A DNA stretch of 64,000 nucleotides, from the NCBI GenBank assembly GCA_905478335.1, contig CAJQIC010000030.1:1-64000 (forward strand). Reading direction: 5' to 3'. A program made the position numbers and the translations under genes. Under the pieces are notes generated by a model, which ran no database searches, was not told the DNA's origin, and worked only from the letters and a program-made list of their open reading frames with translations. Shown piece after piece: positions 43,571 to 53,305 of this stretch (the stretch's first letter is position 1; the number at the start of each line of letters is the position of its first letter). The DNA is from an uncultured Bacteroidia bacterium. GTDB taxonomy: Bacteria > Bacteroidota > Bacteroidia > NS11-12g > UBA9320.

Positions 43571-44387
43571 ATGCAATAAAGTCAACAACCTCGTTGACCA
43601 CATCGTCGGATTTTAATCCATTGTTGTGCCCCAATCCATGCGTCTCAATCAGTTTACTTTTTGTGGCTTCAGCAAATGATTTTACCTCTTCAATTTGTAC
43701 TTCTGGGTCGTCGTGGTCGCCAACGACTAGGATACCAGGTACTTCATTCAAATCGTGTATTCTGTCGTAAATGGAATAATACCTGAAGTCTTGATCAAAC
43801 TTTCTTCTTAGTCGGTTTAAAAGTGCCTGCTTCACCCTGTCACTTCCTTTTATCTGTTCTATAAACCTATTCATAATTGACGTCGCAAACGCCGCTGAAT
43901 TGGCCACAACAAGCTTGTCTACCTTATGCTCGTTTTGACCAAGGAACAAAACGCAAGCCATTGCGCCTAAAGAATGTCCAACAAGTGCGTATACGGAATC
44001 AAAATGTTTAACAATAGCGCCTATAGTCGCTCTAAATTCAAGAACGTTGGTTGATTTGCCTTCAGAACTTACGTGGCCTGGTAAGTCTGGAATGACTACA
44101 GTGAATCCTTTTTGCACTAAAGGATCTATAAATTTTCTAAAATGAAAGCCTTTGCTACTCCAACCATGCACCAACACCACAACCGGTCCTTTACCACAAA
44201 ACCAAGCTCGGGTCTTTTTCCCAGCAATGGTGAATGTTAATTGCGTTCCCTGTCTTTTTTTTTCAAGATCTAATGGGTGAGATTTCAACCTGAACGGCTT
44301 AAAGAATAGATAAAATGTAAACCTGCCTGCAAGTTTTGGGCTAAGCCAGCCTAACATTTGAACGACGCCTTGAATAGCTTTTTGCAT
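43569..44387 (-). CDS. Alpha/beta hydrolase
   Basis: The 272-residue protein has the alpha/beta-hydrolase fold with an HGWS oxyanion motif (about 74), nucleophile Ser139 in GHSLGA, an Asp in VVGDHDDPEVQ and His in GLGHNNGL. The N-terminus (MQKAIQGVVQMLGWLSPKLAGRF) is amphipathic and may touch the membrane. Specificity is unknown. The gene is next to a second alpha/beta hydrolase in the same direction (gap 106 bases). Confidence 0.9.
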   Translation of the reverse strand: MQKAIQGVVQMLGWLSPKLAGRFTFYLFFKPFRLKSHPLDLEKKRQGTQLTFTIAGKKTRAWFCGKGPVVVLVHGWSSKGFHFRKFIDPLVQKGFTVVIPDLPGHVSSEGKSTNVLEFRATIGAIVKHFDSVYALVGHSLGAMACVLFLGQNEHKVDKLVVANSAAFATSIMNRFIEQIKGSDRVKQALLNRLRRKFDQDFRYYSIYDRIHDLNEVPGILVVGDHDDPEVQIEEVKSFAEATKSKLIETHGLGHNNGLKSDDVVNEVVDFIA

Positions 44388-44493
44388 TTGATTGCTTTGT
44401 TGGGCAAAGGTGTCTTATACGGCCTGAAATCTTTGACAATTGTGGAATTTATTTTTTCTCCTTGTGTGTTTTGCGCCAGCTATACCCATCATT

Positions 44494-45297
44494 TTATGGC
44501 AGTAGTTCATGAATAATTTCGTTCGTTTTGGAGACAAGCAAACGGTGGCCCCCATCTACAATTTTCAGCTGTGTATTGGGAACTAACTTATGATAACGTT
44601 GAGCACTTTTATAAGAAATCACGCTATCTGATTTTCCGTAAATCAAAAACGACCTGATGTCTGAATCACTTATTTCGACAATTGTTTTAGAGATTCCAGG
44701 ACTAATACGCGCGGTACTTGACCAACGGTCAAATAATTCCTGTCGCTTACTTAAGGTGTCTACAGTAGATTTATAAAATTTTAAGGCTTTGGGATTCATT
44801 AATCCGAGCTTCTTGATAAACTTAACTGTAGAGAAAAACCATCCTGGATAAAGCACGAAGCTTTTAAAAAGTAGTTGACCCAGGCTCGTTTTAGTAACAA
44901 AACTGAAGGCCGGTTTTCTTTTCAACCCATCAGCTGCAATTAGCCACAAATCATTTACTTTTTCTTTAAAAGCAACGGCAAAACCAAGTGCATAATTACC
45001 ACCAATACTGTAGCCGAGAAGGCTAATTGTTTCACTTGCCTTTACATAAAGCAAAAAACGAGACATTAAATCTGCCAATAACTCAGGTGTTAGCTTTTCC
45101 TTTTCACCCCAAATTGTCTTTCCTTGAAATGGTAAATCGACAGAAACAAGTCGATATCTCTGGCCTAAACTCTGCTCGAAAACGTTGAAAACAATACAAT
45201 CCTGCCCATATCCATGAAAACAAATCAGGGTTTCCGTGCCTTCGCCAAACTCAATGTAGTTGATTCGTGAATTACGCCATGCAAATACCTTTTCCAC
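44494..45297 (-). CDS. Alpha/beta hydrolase
   Basis: The 267-residue protein has HGYGQD near residue 28 (oxyanion), nucleophile Ser97 in GYSIGG, Asp in YGKSDSVISY and His in VDGGHRLL. It resembles lysophospholipase or MhpC-like hydrolases with a helical lid (about 130-190). It is divergent from carB, 55 bases from the carB start, and precedes another hydrolase on the same strand. Confidence 0.9.
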   Translation of the reverse strand: MEKVFAWRNSRINYIEFGEGTETLICFHGYGQDCIVFNVFEQSLGQRYRLVSVDLPFQGKTIWGEKEKLTPELLADLMSRFLLYVKASETISLLGYSIGGNYALGFAVAFKEKVNDLWLIAADGLKRKPAFSFVTKTSLGQLLFKSFVLYPGWFFSTVKFIKKLGLMNPKALKFYKSTVDTLSKRQELFDRWSSTARISPGISKTIVEISDSDIRSFLIYGKSDSVISYKSAQRYHKLVPNTQLKIVDGGHRLLVSKTNEIIHELLP

Positions 45298-45324
45298 AAT
45301 GTATTAATTAGTACTTTAAAGTCT

Positions 45325-45332
45325 TAATTTTG
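45325..45332 (+). promoter_or_regulatory. -7 promoter element (TAATTTTG) of carB
   Basis: TAATTTTG 20 bases before the ATG at 45353; leader about 16 bases. Confidence 0.65.
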
Positions 45333-45352
45333 CCCAATTTGAAAGAAAACTA

Positions 45353-48169
45353 ATGCCCAAAGATACTTCATTAAAATCGGTCTTAATTATTGGTAGTGGT
45401 CCAATCATTATTGGCCAAGCGTGTGAATTTGATTATGCTGGATCTCAAGCTTCGCGAAGCTTGATGGAAGAAGGAATTTCAGTAACTTTAATCAACTCCA
45501 ACCCTGCAACGATTATGACTGATCCTGTAATGGCTGACAATATTTATTTGTTGCCATTAACTCCAGAATCAATCGAGTCCATATTACAAAAACACGACAT
45601 AGACGCCGTACTGCCAACCATGGGTGGTCAAACTGCTTTAAACTTAGCCAAAGAAGTCGACGAGCTTGGTATTTGGGATAAGTACAATGTCCGCATGATT
45701 GGTGTTGACATGGCTGCCGTTGAGAAAACAGAAAACCGTGAAGAGTTCCGACGTCTTATGGTAGACATTGGTATTGGTGTCGCACCATCAAAAATTGCCA
45801 ACTCCTTTTTAGAAGGAAAAGAAGCAGCTCAAAAACTAGGTTTTCCGTTGGTTATTCGTCCATCATACACATTAGGTGGTTACGGTGGTGGTTTTGTACA
45901 CACAAAAGACGAATTTGATGAATCGCTCAAACGCGGTTTAGAGGCATCACCAACACACGAAGTATTAGTAGAGCAAGCGGTTTTAGGTTGGAAAGAATAC
46001 GAATTGGAGCTTCTGCGCGACGCCAACGACAACATTACAATTATTTGTACCATCGAGAATTTTGACCCGATGGGAATACATACAGGAGACTCAATTACCG
46101 TTGCTCCTGCAATGACACTGAGTGATACTTGTTTTCAAGAGATGCGTGACCAATCTATCAAAATGATGCGTAGCATCGGAAATTTTGCGGGTGGTTGTAA
46201 CGTTCAATTCTCTGTGAATCCTGAAAATGAAGATATTATTGCCATTGAGATTAACCCAAGGGTAAGTCGGTCATCTGCACTTGCCTCAAAAGCTACAGGT
46301 TATCCAATTGCTAAAATTGCCGCTAAACTTGCGATTGGTTACCATTTAGATGAATTGAAAAATCCGGTAACAAAAACCACTTCTGCGTTTTTCGAACCAT
46401 CTATAGATTATACTATCGTTAAGATTCCAAGATGGAACTTTGCCAAATTCCCTGGTGCTGAAACACACCTTGGCCTTCAAATGAAATCTGTGGGTGAAGT
46501 AATGGCAATTGGTCGCAGTTTCCAAGAAGCCATTCAAAAAGCGTGTCAGAGTCTGGAGCTAAAAAGAATGGGCTTAGGTTGTGACGGCTACGAAGAACGT
46601 AACTTAGAAAAGCTAATCAATAGTCTTAAGAATCCGAGTTGGGATAGATTATTCCACATCAAAGATGCTATTTCGTTAGGTGTACCCATTACGTCTATTC
46701 AAGAAGCTACTAAAATCGACAGATGGTTCTTGGAACAGATTTACGACTTGGTGAAAACCGAAAGAGAAATTAAAAAGTACACACTTCAAAACATCGAGCC
46801 TTCAGTTTTACGTGTTGCTAAAGAAAAGGGTTTTTCTGATTACCAGATAGCGCATGCCATTGGCGGTTGTAAAGAAGATGAAGTATTCGAAAAACGAAGT
46901 GATTTGGGTATAAAACGGGTCTACAAAATGGTAGATACGTGTTCTGCTGAGTTTGAGTCTCCAACCAATTATTTCTACTCGACATTCGATGGGGAAAACG
47001 AGTCTGTTGTAACTGACAAAAAGAAAGTGGTTGTGCTTGGTGCTGGACCAAACAGAATTGGTCAAGGAATTGAGTTTGACTACTGCTGTGTACATGGGCT
47101 AATCGCCTCCAAAGAAGAGGATTACGAAGCCATCATGATCAACTGCAACCCAGAAACCGTTTCGACCGATTTCGACATGGCCAACAAACTATATTTTGAG
47201 CCTGTTTTCTGGGAGCATTTGTTAGAAATTATCGAACTTGAAAAGCCTGAAGGAGTAATCGTTCAATTGGGTGGTCAAACTGCCCTTAAATTAGCGGAAC
47301 GCTTACATGAGAAAGGCATCAAGATTATTGGTACCGCATTCCCTGATATGGATTTAGCAGAAGACAGAGGATCGTTTTCTGATTTATTGAAAGAGCTTGA
47401 AATCCCATACCCAGACTATGGCGTTGCAGACAATGCATACGAAGCAGTTGAAATTGCCAATCGAGTAGGATACCCAGTGCTGGTTCGTCCTTCTTATGTT
47501 CTTGGTGGACAAGGAATGAAAATTGTCATCAACGACGAAGACCTGCAAAAAGCCGTTATTGACCTTCAAGGAGATCTTCCGGACAATAAAATCCTTATTG
47601 ATCATTTCCTTGATCGTGCCGAAGAATCTGAAAGCGATAGCATTTGCGACGGCGAAGACGTTCATATATTAGGTATGATGGAGCATATAGAGCCTGCTGG
47701 AATTCATTCTGGAGATTCTTCTGCTGTATTGCCCCCATTTAGTTTTTCACAAAACGTGCTTGACCAAATGGAAGAATACACGGTAAAAATTGCACACGCA
47801 CTTAACATTATAGGCTTACTAAATATTCAGTTTGCTGTGAAAGATGAAAAGGTATATGTAATTGAAGCAAACCCAAGAGGTTCAAGAACCGTCCCTTTTA
47901 TTTGCAAAGCATACGAGGTTCCTTACGTAAACATAGCGACCAAAATCATGTTGGGTACGCACAAACTAAAGGACTTCGAAATTGTTAAGAAACCTAAAGG
48001 CTACGCAATTAAAAAGCCTGTGTTCTCTTTCAATAAATTCCCGAATGTAAACAAGGAATTAGGTCCTGAAATGAAATCAACTGGAGAGGCAATCTTATTC
48101 GTTGAAGATTTGAAAGATCCTTATTTTAGAGATTTATACAAGGAGAAATCGATGTACCTAAGCAAATAA
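45353..48169 (+). CDS. carB: Carbamoyl-phosphate synthase large subunit, lacking the MGS-like allosteric domain
   Basis: CarB with CarA makes carbamoyl phosphate from glutamine, bicarbonate and ATP for pyrimidines and arginine. The protein contains the two homologous halves: LIIGSGPIIIGQACEFDYAG and IINCNPETVSTDFDMAN-type motifs in each, ATP-grasp motifs (RPSYTLGGYGGG; RPSYVLGGQGM), and the oligomerisation region between them. At 938 residues it stops where the C-terminal methylglyoxal-synthase-like allosteric domain of the 1073-residue E. coli enzyme would begin. The shortened form is, to my knowledge, seen in other Flavobacteria. carA is not in the window. Confidence 0.97.
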   Translation: MPKDTSLKSVLIIGSGPIIIGQACEFDYAGSQASRSLMEEGISVTLINSNPATIMTDPVMADNIYLLPLTPESIESILQKHDIDAVLPTMGGQTALNLAKEVDELGIWDKYNVRMIGVDMAAVEKTENREEFRRLMVDIGIGVAPSKIANSFLEGKEAAQKLGFPLVIRPSYTLGGYGGGFVHTKDEFDESLKRGLEASPTHEVLVEQAVLGWKEYELELLRDANDNITIICTIENFDPMGIHTGDSITVAPAMTLSDTCFQEMRDQSIKMMRSIGNFAGGCNVQFSVNPENEDIIAIEINPRVSRSSALASKATGYPIAKIAAKLAIGYHLDELKNPVTKTTSAFFEPSIDYTIVKIPRWNFAKFPGAETHLGLQMKSVGEVMAIGRSFQEAIQKACQSLELKRMGLGCDGYEERNLEKLINSLKNPSWDRLFHIKDAISLGVPITSIQEATKIDRWFLEQIYDLVKTEREIKKYTLQNIEPSVLRVAKEKGFSDYQIAHAIGGCKEDEVFEKRSDLGIKRVYKMVDTCSAEFESPTNYFYSTFDGENESVVTDKKKVVVLGAGPNRIGQGIEFDYCCVHGLIASKEEDYEAIMINCNPETVSTDFDMANKLYFEPVFWEHLLEIIELEKPEGVIVQLGGQTALKLAERLHEKGIKIIGTAFPDMDLAEDRGSFSDLLKELEIPYPDYGVADNAYEAVEIANRVGYPVLVRPSYVLGGQGMKIVINDEDLQKAVIDLQGDLPDNKILIDHFLDRAEESESDSICDGEDVHILGMMEHIEPAGIHSGDSSAVLPPFSFSQNVLDQMEEYTVKIAHALNIIGLLNIQFAVKDEKVYVIEANPRGSRTVPFICKAYEVPYVNIATKIMLGTHKLKDFEIVKKPKGYAIKKPVFSFNKFPNVNKELGPEMKSTGEAILFVEDLKDPYFRDLYKEKSMYLSK

Positions 48170-48170
48170 G

Positions 48171-48407
48171 ATGTTCTTTAGAAACCTGCTGTTATTACTT
48201 GTTGCCTACTTACTTTGGCGTTTTATAAGCAAAGCGTGGCGTTTTCGAAAGCTTGTAATTAACCAACGCGATGAGTTTTTGAACCAAACGCGTGCTGCAG
48301 AAAAACAGACCAGACAAGAAGGGGAAATCAACATTACAGGTAAGCAGAAATCCGACGGTAAGCCTTCTGATGATGGGACTTATGTTGATTTTGAGGAAGT
48401 AGATTAG
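48171..48407 (+). CDS. DUF4834 family small membrane protein
   Basis: The 78-residue protein has one N-terminal transmembrane helix (LLLLLVAYLLWRFISKAWRF) and a short, charged tail (KQTRQEGEINITGKQKSDGK, then YVDFEEVD), matching DUF4834. No function is known. Its ATG is one base after the carB stop (TAAGATG), so it is translated from the same transcript. Confidence 0.85.
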   Translation: MFFRNLLLLLVAYLLWRFISKAWRFRKLVINQRDEFLNQTRAAEKQTRQEGEINITGKQKSDGKPSDDGTYVDFEEVD

Positions 48408-48514
48408 GTTACCAAACTTCTGAGACTAACATTTTTTACCCTGCAAACATTCTAAAAGATGCTACTGCTCGTAGTCCGCGGCTTTTTGTATAATATTGTA
48501 TTAATAGCGCTTCT

Positions 48515-50650
48515 ATGAAATCATCCTTTTACACCGTTTTAGGCTTTCTATTTCTGCTCACCAACTCATCAGTAATAGCGCAAAATGTTGCTATTAATTT
48601 TGATGGTAGTGATGATGTAATCCAAACTACTCACCCCGGTATTAGCGGCCAAAATGTGCGTACTGTTGAGGCAATGATTCGCACTACTGCCAATTGTGAT
48701 CCTAAAAATGGAGGCAGACAAAAGATAATCGTAGACTGGGGAGCATCTTCAACCGGCGCTCGATTCACTCTGAATATTAAAGACCAAAATGCACTGCGAT
48801 TGGAAGTGCAGGGGTCGGGCATGAACGGACAAACAACACTAAATGACGGCAAATGGCATCATGTCGCGGCTGTTTATTCATTAAACGGCAAACAAAACAA
48901 CATCGCCCTGTACGTCGATGGTGTTTTAGATACTAGTGGAAGTATTCCGACAAATATAAATACTGGGAATGCAGTAAATGTGAGAATTGGCCAACGTGTA
49001 GATGGCATAAACAACTTCGATGGAGACATTGACGAGGTACGCATTTTTAATGTTGCTAGATCCCAGTCAGATATCAAAGCCGGAATTAATAAGGAGTACT
49101 GCAAGTTTCCAAAAGGACTTGTTGCATATTATAAACTTAATGAAGGTAGTGCAGGATCAACTAACACCTCTAATAAAACAGCTAAAGATTACTCATCAAG
49201 TAAGAAAAATGGCACATTAAACAACTTCAGTTTGTCCGGCTCTGCATCTAACTGGATTACAGGTGACACCTTAATCGGTGGTGACACTAAATCTAGTGTA
49301 GATGTTTTTGGTTGCTACAAGTATACCACTCCCGAAGGCATCGAATATACTTCTCCAGGAAAATACACTCGTACTATTCCAAACGCAGCTGGTTGCGACT
49401 CACTTATTACTTTAAACGTTACTCTTGGAAGAGCTTACCATTTCAAGAGACATACTGTATGCGACTCCTTTGTGACACCGTTGGGTAACGTTGTTTACAA
49501 AAGTGGTTTCTATCGCGATACAATTAAAGGGGTTACAGCAAAAGGATGCGATTCTGTTTTAATAATGGAAGTAAGAGTAAATCAAAAAGTAGAAACACAA
49601 GAAGACTTAGTTACGTGTGACTCGGTTTCTATTAACAGCAAGTGGTATTTTACAGATGTACAACTCACTCAAAATAGTTCAGCTGCTAATGGATGTGATT
49701 CCATTCACACGATTGACATAACCGTAAACAAATCAAGTTTTGAAACGCTGTATGAAACGCACTGTGATCGATTTACATCCAGCTTAGGAAACACCTATAC
49801 CAAGACAGGTATATACCAAGAAAAGCTCTCTAAAGCCAATAAATATAAATGCGACTCTCTGGTTGTATATGACCTAACTATAAACAACACCAGCAACATA
49901 ACCGTTCCGGTTCAAGACTGTGATTCCTTTGTTTCTCCAGCAGGCAAACATTACTTTACTACAGGAGTGCATACTGAGCGCTTTGTATCTCAATTTGGAT
50001 GTGATTCAATTATCGCATACGATGTGGTTCTATCTGAGACTAAAGAATCATTTGTAAAAGTGGAGGCTTGCGATTCTATACTGTTTGATAATATCTGGAG
50101 AACCGAATCTGGAACAATTGACTTTAAATCTACTACAACTGCCGGATGCGATTCTTTGGTTTCTGTAGATTTACAAGTGACGTCAATCAATAATAATGTT
50201 TTGATTTCGGGCCACACCTTAACGGCTGATCAATTTGCAAGCGAATATCAATGGGTCGATTGTAAAACTGGAAGACCGGTAAAAGGTGAATCTAAAATGT
50301 CGTTTACCGCACCCTATTCTGGGTCATTTGCCGTTGACATTACACTAAATAATTGCACCAAACGCAGCGATTGTTATGATGTGATAGGTTTGGGTATAGA
50401 AAAGTTACGAATTGCCAACAACATTCGAGTCATTCCAAGTCCTAACAACGGTGCATTTCAGGTCATCAATTACACCAACCAACCTATTTCAAGTTACGCT
50501 TTGAGAGACCTCACGGGCAGACTTATTCTTGAAAAAGGAAACATCAATAATTCAATATTTTATGTGCAAACGCAATTATTACCAGGTATGTATATATTGA
50601 ATGTTACAACGGAAAACACCATTCGCTCTGTCCGGTTTAGTGTCGACTAG
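48515..50650 (+). CDS. T9SS-sorted LamG protein with six cysteine-paired repeats
   Basis: The 711-residue protein has a signal peptide (to about 22), a LamG-type concanavalin-like domain (about 25-200, with GSDDVIQTTHPGIS, GKWHHVAAVYS and FDGDIDEVRIFNVARS), then six tandem repeats of about 50 residues from about 265 to 555. Each repeat has a Cys followed 26-29 residues later by GCDS or KCDS: Cys267/294, 316/345, 368/394, 417/446, 469/496, 519/545. A type A T9SS domain ends the protein (VIPSPNNGAFQVIN, LPGMYILNVTTENTIRSVRF). LamG modules usually bind glycans. It would be released or anchored at the cell surface. Confidence 0.88.
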   Translation: MKSSFYTVLGFLFLLTNSSVIAQNVAINFDGSDDVIQTTHPGISGQNVRTVEAMIRTTANCDPKNGGRQKIIVDWGASSTGARFTLNIKDQNALRLEVQGSGMNGQTTLNDGKWHHVAAVYSLNGKQNNIALYVDGVLDTSGSIPTNINTGNAVNVRIGQRVDGINNFDGDIDEVRIFNVARSQSDIKAGINKEYCKFPKGLVAYYKLNEGSAGSTNTSNKTAKDYSSSKKNGTLNNFSLSGSASNWITGDTLIGGDTKSSVDVFGCYKYTTPEGIEYTSPGKYTRTIPNAAGCDSLITLNVTLGRAYHFKRHTVCDSFVTPLGNVVYKSGFYRDTIKGVTAKGCDSVLIMEVRVNQKVETQEDLVTCDSVSINSKWYFTDVQLTQNSSAANGCDSIHTIDITVNKSSFETLYETHCDRFTSSLGNTYTKTGIYQEKLSKANKYKCDSLVVYDLTINNTSNITVPVQDCDSFVSPAGKHYFTTGVHTERFVSQFGCDSIIAYDVVLSETKESFVKVEACDSILFDNIWRTESGTIDFKSTTTAGCDSLVSVDLQVTSINNNVLISGHTLTADQFASEYQWVDCKTGRPVKGESKMSFTAPYSGSFAVDITLNNCTKRSDCYDVIGLGIEKLRIANNIRVIPSPNNGAFQVINYTNQPISSYALRDLTGRLILEKGNINNSIFYVQTQLLPGMYILNVTTENTIRSVRFSVD

Positions 50651-50760
50651 TGTAGATCCAAACCCAAATCGGTTCAGAACGACGATTGACTTAAAAGGGC
50701 AAAGACGAAGGCGCTTACATAGAGAGTCAACGTTTTACTCCTTTTAACAAACTAGTAAAA

Positions 50761-50795
50761 AACCAACAAGGCAGAGTTAATCCGCCTTGTTGGTT
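50761..50795 (-). terminator. Intrinsic terminator of the PKD-repeat gene
   Basis: AACCAACAAGGC and GCCTTGTTGGTT form a perfect 12-bp stem with an 11-base loop; on the minus strand it is followed by TTTTTT. It lies 8 bases past the stop codon at 50804. Confidence 0.85.
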
Positions 50796-50803
50796 GACTT
50801 TAG

Positions 50804-53172
50804 TTACCTATTTACCAAAAATCTTGCATTATAGTTATGGCCTTCATAGGTTATTTGAATAATGTACAGACCATTACTCAATTCGGTAGTATTAGCCTGG
50901 TACAACCCGGTACTAACTTCGTTTACTTCTACTGACACTTGTTTACCATTTGCATCGATTATTTGTATCAATGCGAAATCGGGTTTGTCTTTTAGGTCGA
51001 CAAAAAGTTGGTCCGAGCTCGGATTTGGGTAAATCGTGCAAACCACCTGTTCAGTTCTTGGGTCATTAATCCCTACGGTTCCGACACGAACTGTTTTGTT
51101 TATAGTATCCCAGCATCCAAACTCATTCATGCCAAATAGCGACACAACGTAATTGCCTTTTTGAGGATAAGATCGTTTGATTTCTGTGGCGCTAGATGTG
51201 TCATTTACATCCATATTGTACACCCAAAACTGTCGCGTTTGATCAGTTGATGTGTTCGTGAAGGTTACCGTATCCCCAATATTCACGTTCAAGTCTGAAT
51301 GTGTCATAGACAGCATTGGTCCTTGAGCAACATTCACCTTGGAAATAGCCTTAGACATACCACAGCCGTTGATTGCAGTGATATTCACCGTATACATGCC
51401 TGAGGCGTTGTAGGCATACATAAAGTGTGGCAAATTAGGGTCACTTGTAAGCTGTGATCCATCTCCCATATCCCATTTTATCTCCTTTGCTCCATTGGCA
51501 AATACGTCGAAGAAAAACTCTTGGTTTACGCATTGTGTTTGAGGATAGAAATAATAGCTGAGCGATGGGTTTGCAGTGTGGTTGAGTATCACCAAAGTAT
51601 AATATGCAGTTAAGTCAGTCCCACACAAATTTGTAGCCGTGGCTTTGATCAAATGTTCCCCATTCTTAAAAGTTTTAAAAGCCTTTTCGCCGTTAAATTT
51701 TGAACCATCCTCAAATGTGAATGTAGGGTTTGTCAAGCTATACCCTTCGGCCTGCATAGCCAATTGGACTGTGTCGTCTTGACATAAAGGACTTCCTTCA
51801 GCATTGTAATCCGCATTTATTGTAAGTCTTGGTTTGGCATCGTTCGATATTCTCACATTCGTTTGAACCTGTTTACTAAAACCACATACATTACGCTTTA
51901 CAGCCTTGACTGTGTAGTTTTTTGCACTTGCATATGTGTGAAACACTTGTCCAATTGTGTCGACAAATTTTTCTGTGGTTACATCGCCAAAATCTATGTG
52001 TAGGGTGTCGCCTGGATATAACCATGGCGCATTAAACTGAACCGTTTCTCCTAAACAGTATTGGTTGCGATAGCTGTTGATCGAAAAGTTAAATACTGGT
52101 GTCCCTGTACCAATTGTTACGGTCTTTTTTGCCGTATGGCTTGGACCGCAAGCATAGTCAAAGGTGGCTTCAACCGTATATGTACCTGTATCGGCATATT
52201 GGTGTTTGAAAGACGTGTATTCCGGAATTGTATCCTTAATTCCATCACCATAGTTAATGATGTACCGAATCGCGCCTTGCGAACTGGCAGATCCGCGCAT
52301 TTCTTGACCTAAACAAAGCATGGAATTATTTACATATACATTGCCACTCCGCATGACATTGTCTGTTACTTTAACTGATTGCTGTGTAGTATCTGAACCA
52401 CAGGCGTTAAAAGTTATGGCCTCAATGGTGTATTGTCCAGTATTGGGGTAATTGTAGTCAAATTCGTCTAGCTGTGTGGCGTTACCATCACCCATATCAA
52501 TTTGTAAACTATCAATTGGCGTGCTACCAGGCCAAACATTTACATTCACGGTTTGATTCGGACAAAGCTCCATTGGGTTTACACTTAAGCTCGCTTTCGG
52601 TTTGCCTCTTGCATCATCGACAATGGATACCGATACTGTGTGTTCTCCTTCACCACAAAATCCTTTCACCTTCAGTTTGATATCGAAATTTCCTGATGTT
52701 GCATACGTATGTTTTGGGTACAGAAGATTTGACGTTGTTCCATCTCCAAAATCCCATTGTAAGCTGTCGTAACCTGCAATGTTACTCCATTGAGAAATGC
52801 TGAGTGCTGTGCCTAAACAATAATGGCCACCGTTGCTTGTCTCAGCTATACTAAAGCCTGTTTCTATTTTGGGTCTAACACGGATGAAAATATCTGCTGT
52901 GTCGGTTGTATTGCCGTCTGTGGCATACAAAAACACCCGATACGTTCCAGTCTCCCAAAAATTCTTGGTCTTAATTGGATTTGTGGTGGACTGAAGCACC
53001 GATCCGTCTCCAAAGTCCCATTGGTAAAGATTGGCGCCCTGACCAGTAAACGTAAAAATCACATCCTGACCTGCACAAATGTTACTGTCTGATACGTTAA
53101 ACGATGCTGTAACCTGAGCTTGAGCGGGATAATAAGAGGCAAATAATGCCATTACATTAAAACTTTTTTCAT
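50804..53172 (-). CDS. T9SS-sorted PKD-repeat surface protein, signal-peptide region disrupted by a 1-base deletion
   Basis: The protein has about eight PKD-like modules of roughly 85 residues with WDFGDG-type cores (QWDFGDGSVLQ, LQWDFGDGTTSN, DMGDGNATQ, NYGDGIKDT, IDFGDVTTEK, WDMGDGSQLT), and a type A T9SS domain at the end (IYPNPSSDQLFVDLKD, GLYIIQITYEGHNYNARF). The only sensible start is ATG at 53170-53172, but it is out of frame by one base: with seven rather than six A after ATG (53164-53169) the protein would start MKKSFNVMALFASYYPAQAQ, a good signal peptide. The open frame itself extends to a TTG at 53188 without a signal. Long PKD arrays make extended stalks or adhesins. Confidence 0.8.
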
Positions 53173-53305
53173 GTCCTTTTTGAAACAAAGTTCCTGTGTT
53201 TTGTCAGCTACCACACTGCTCAGAATCAGAAGATTTACCTGATTATGCGCACTAATATTTACAAACTTTGTGTTTAACTTACGAGGTTGCCCCGGGACAT
53301 AAAGG

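Noticed and set aside
50761-50795. A perfect 12-bp inverted repeat considered as a mobile-element end or attachment site
   Set aside because: It sits right after a stop codon, is followed by a T run on the minus strand, and no transposase or integrase is near, so it is a terminator.
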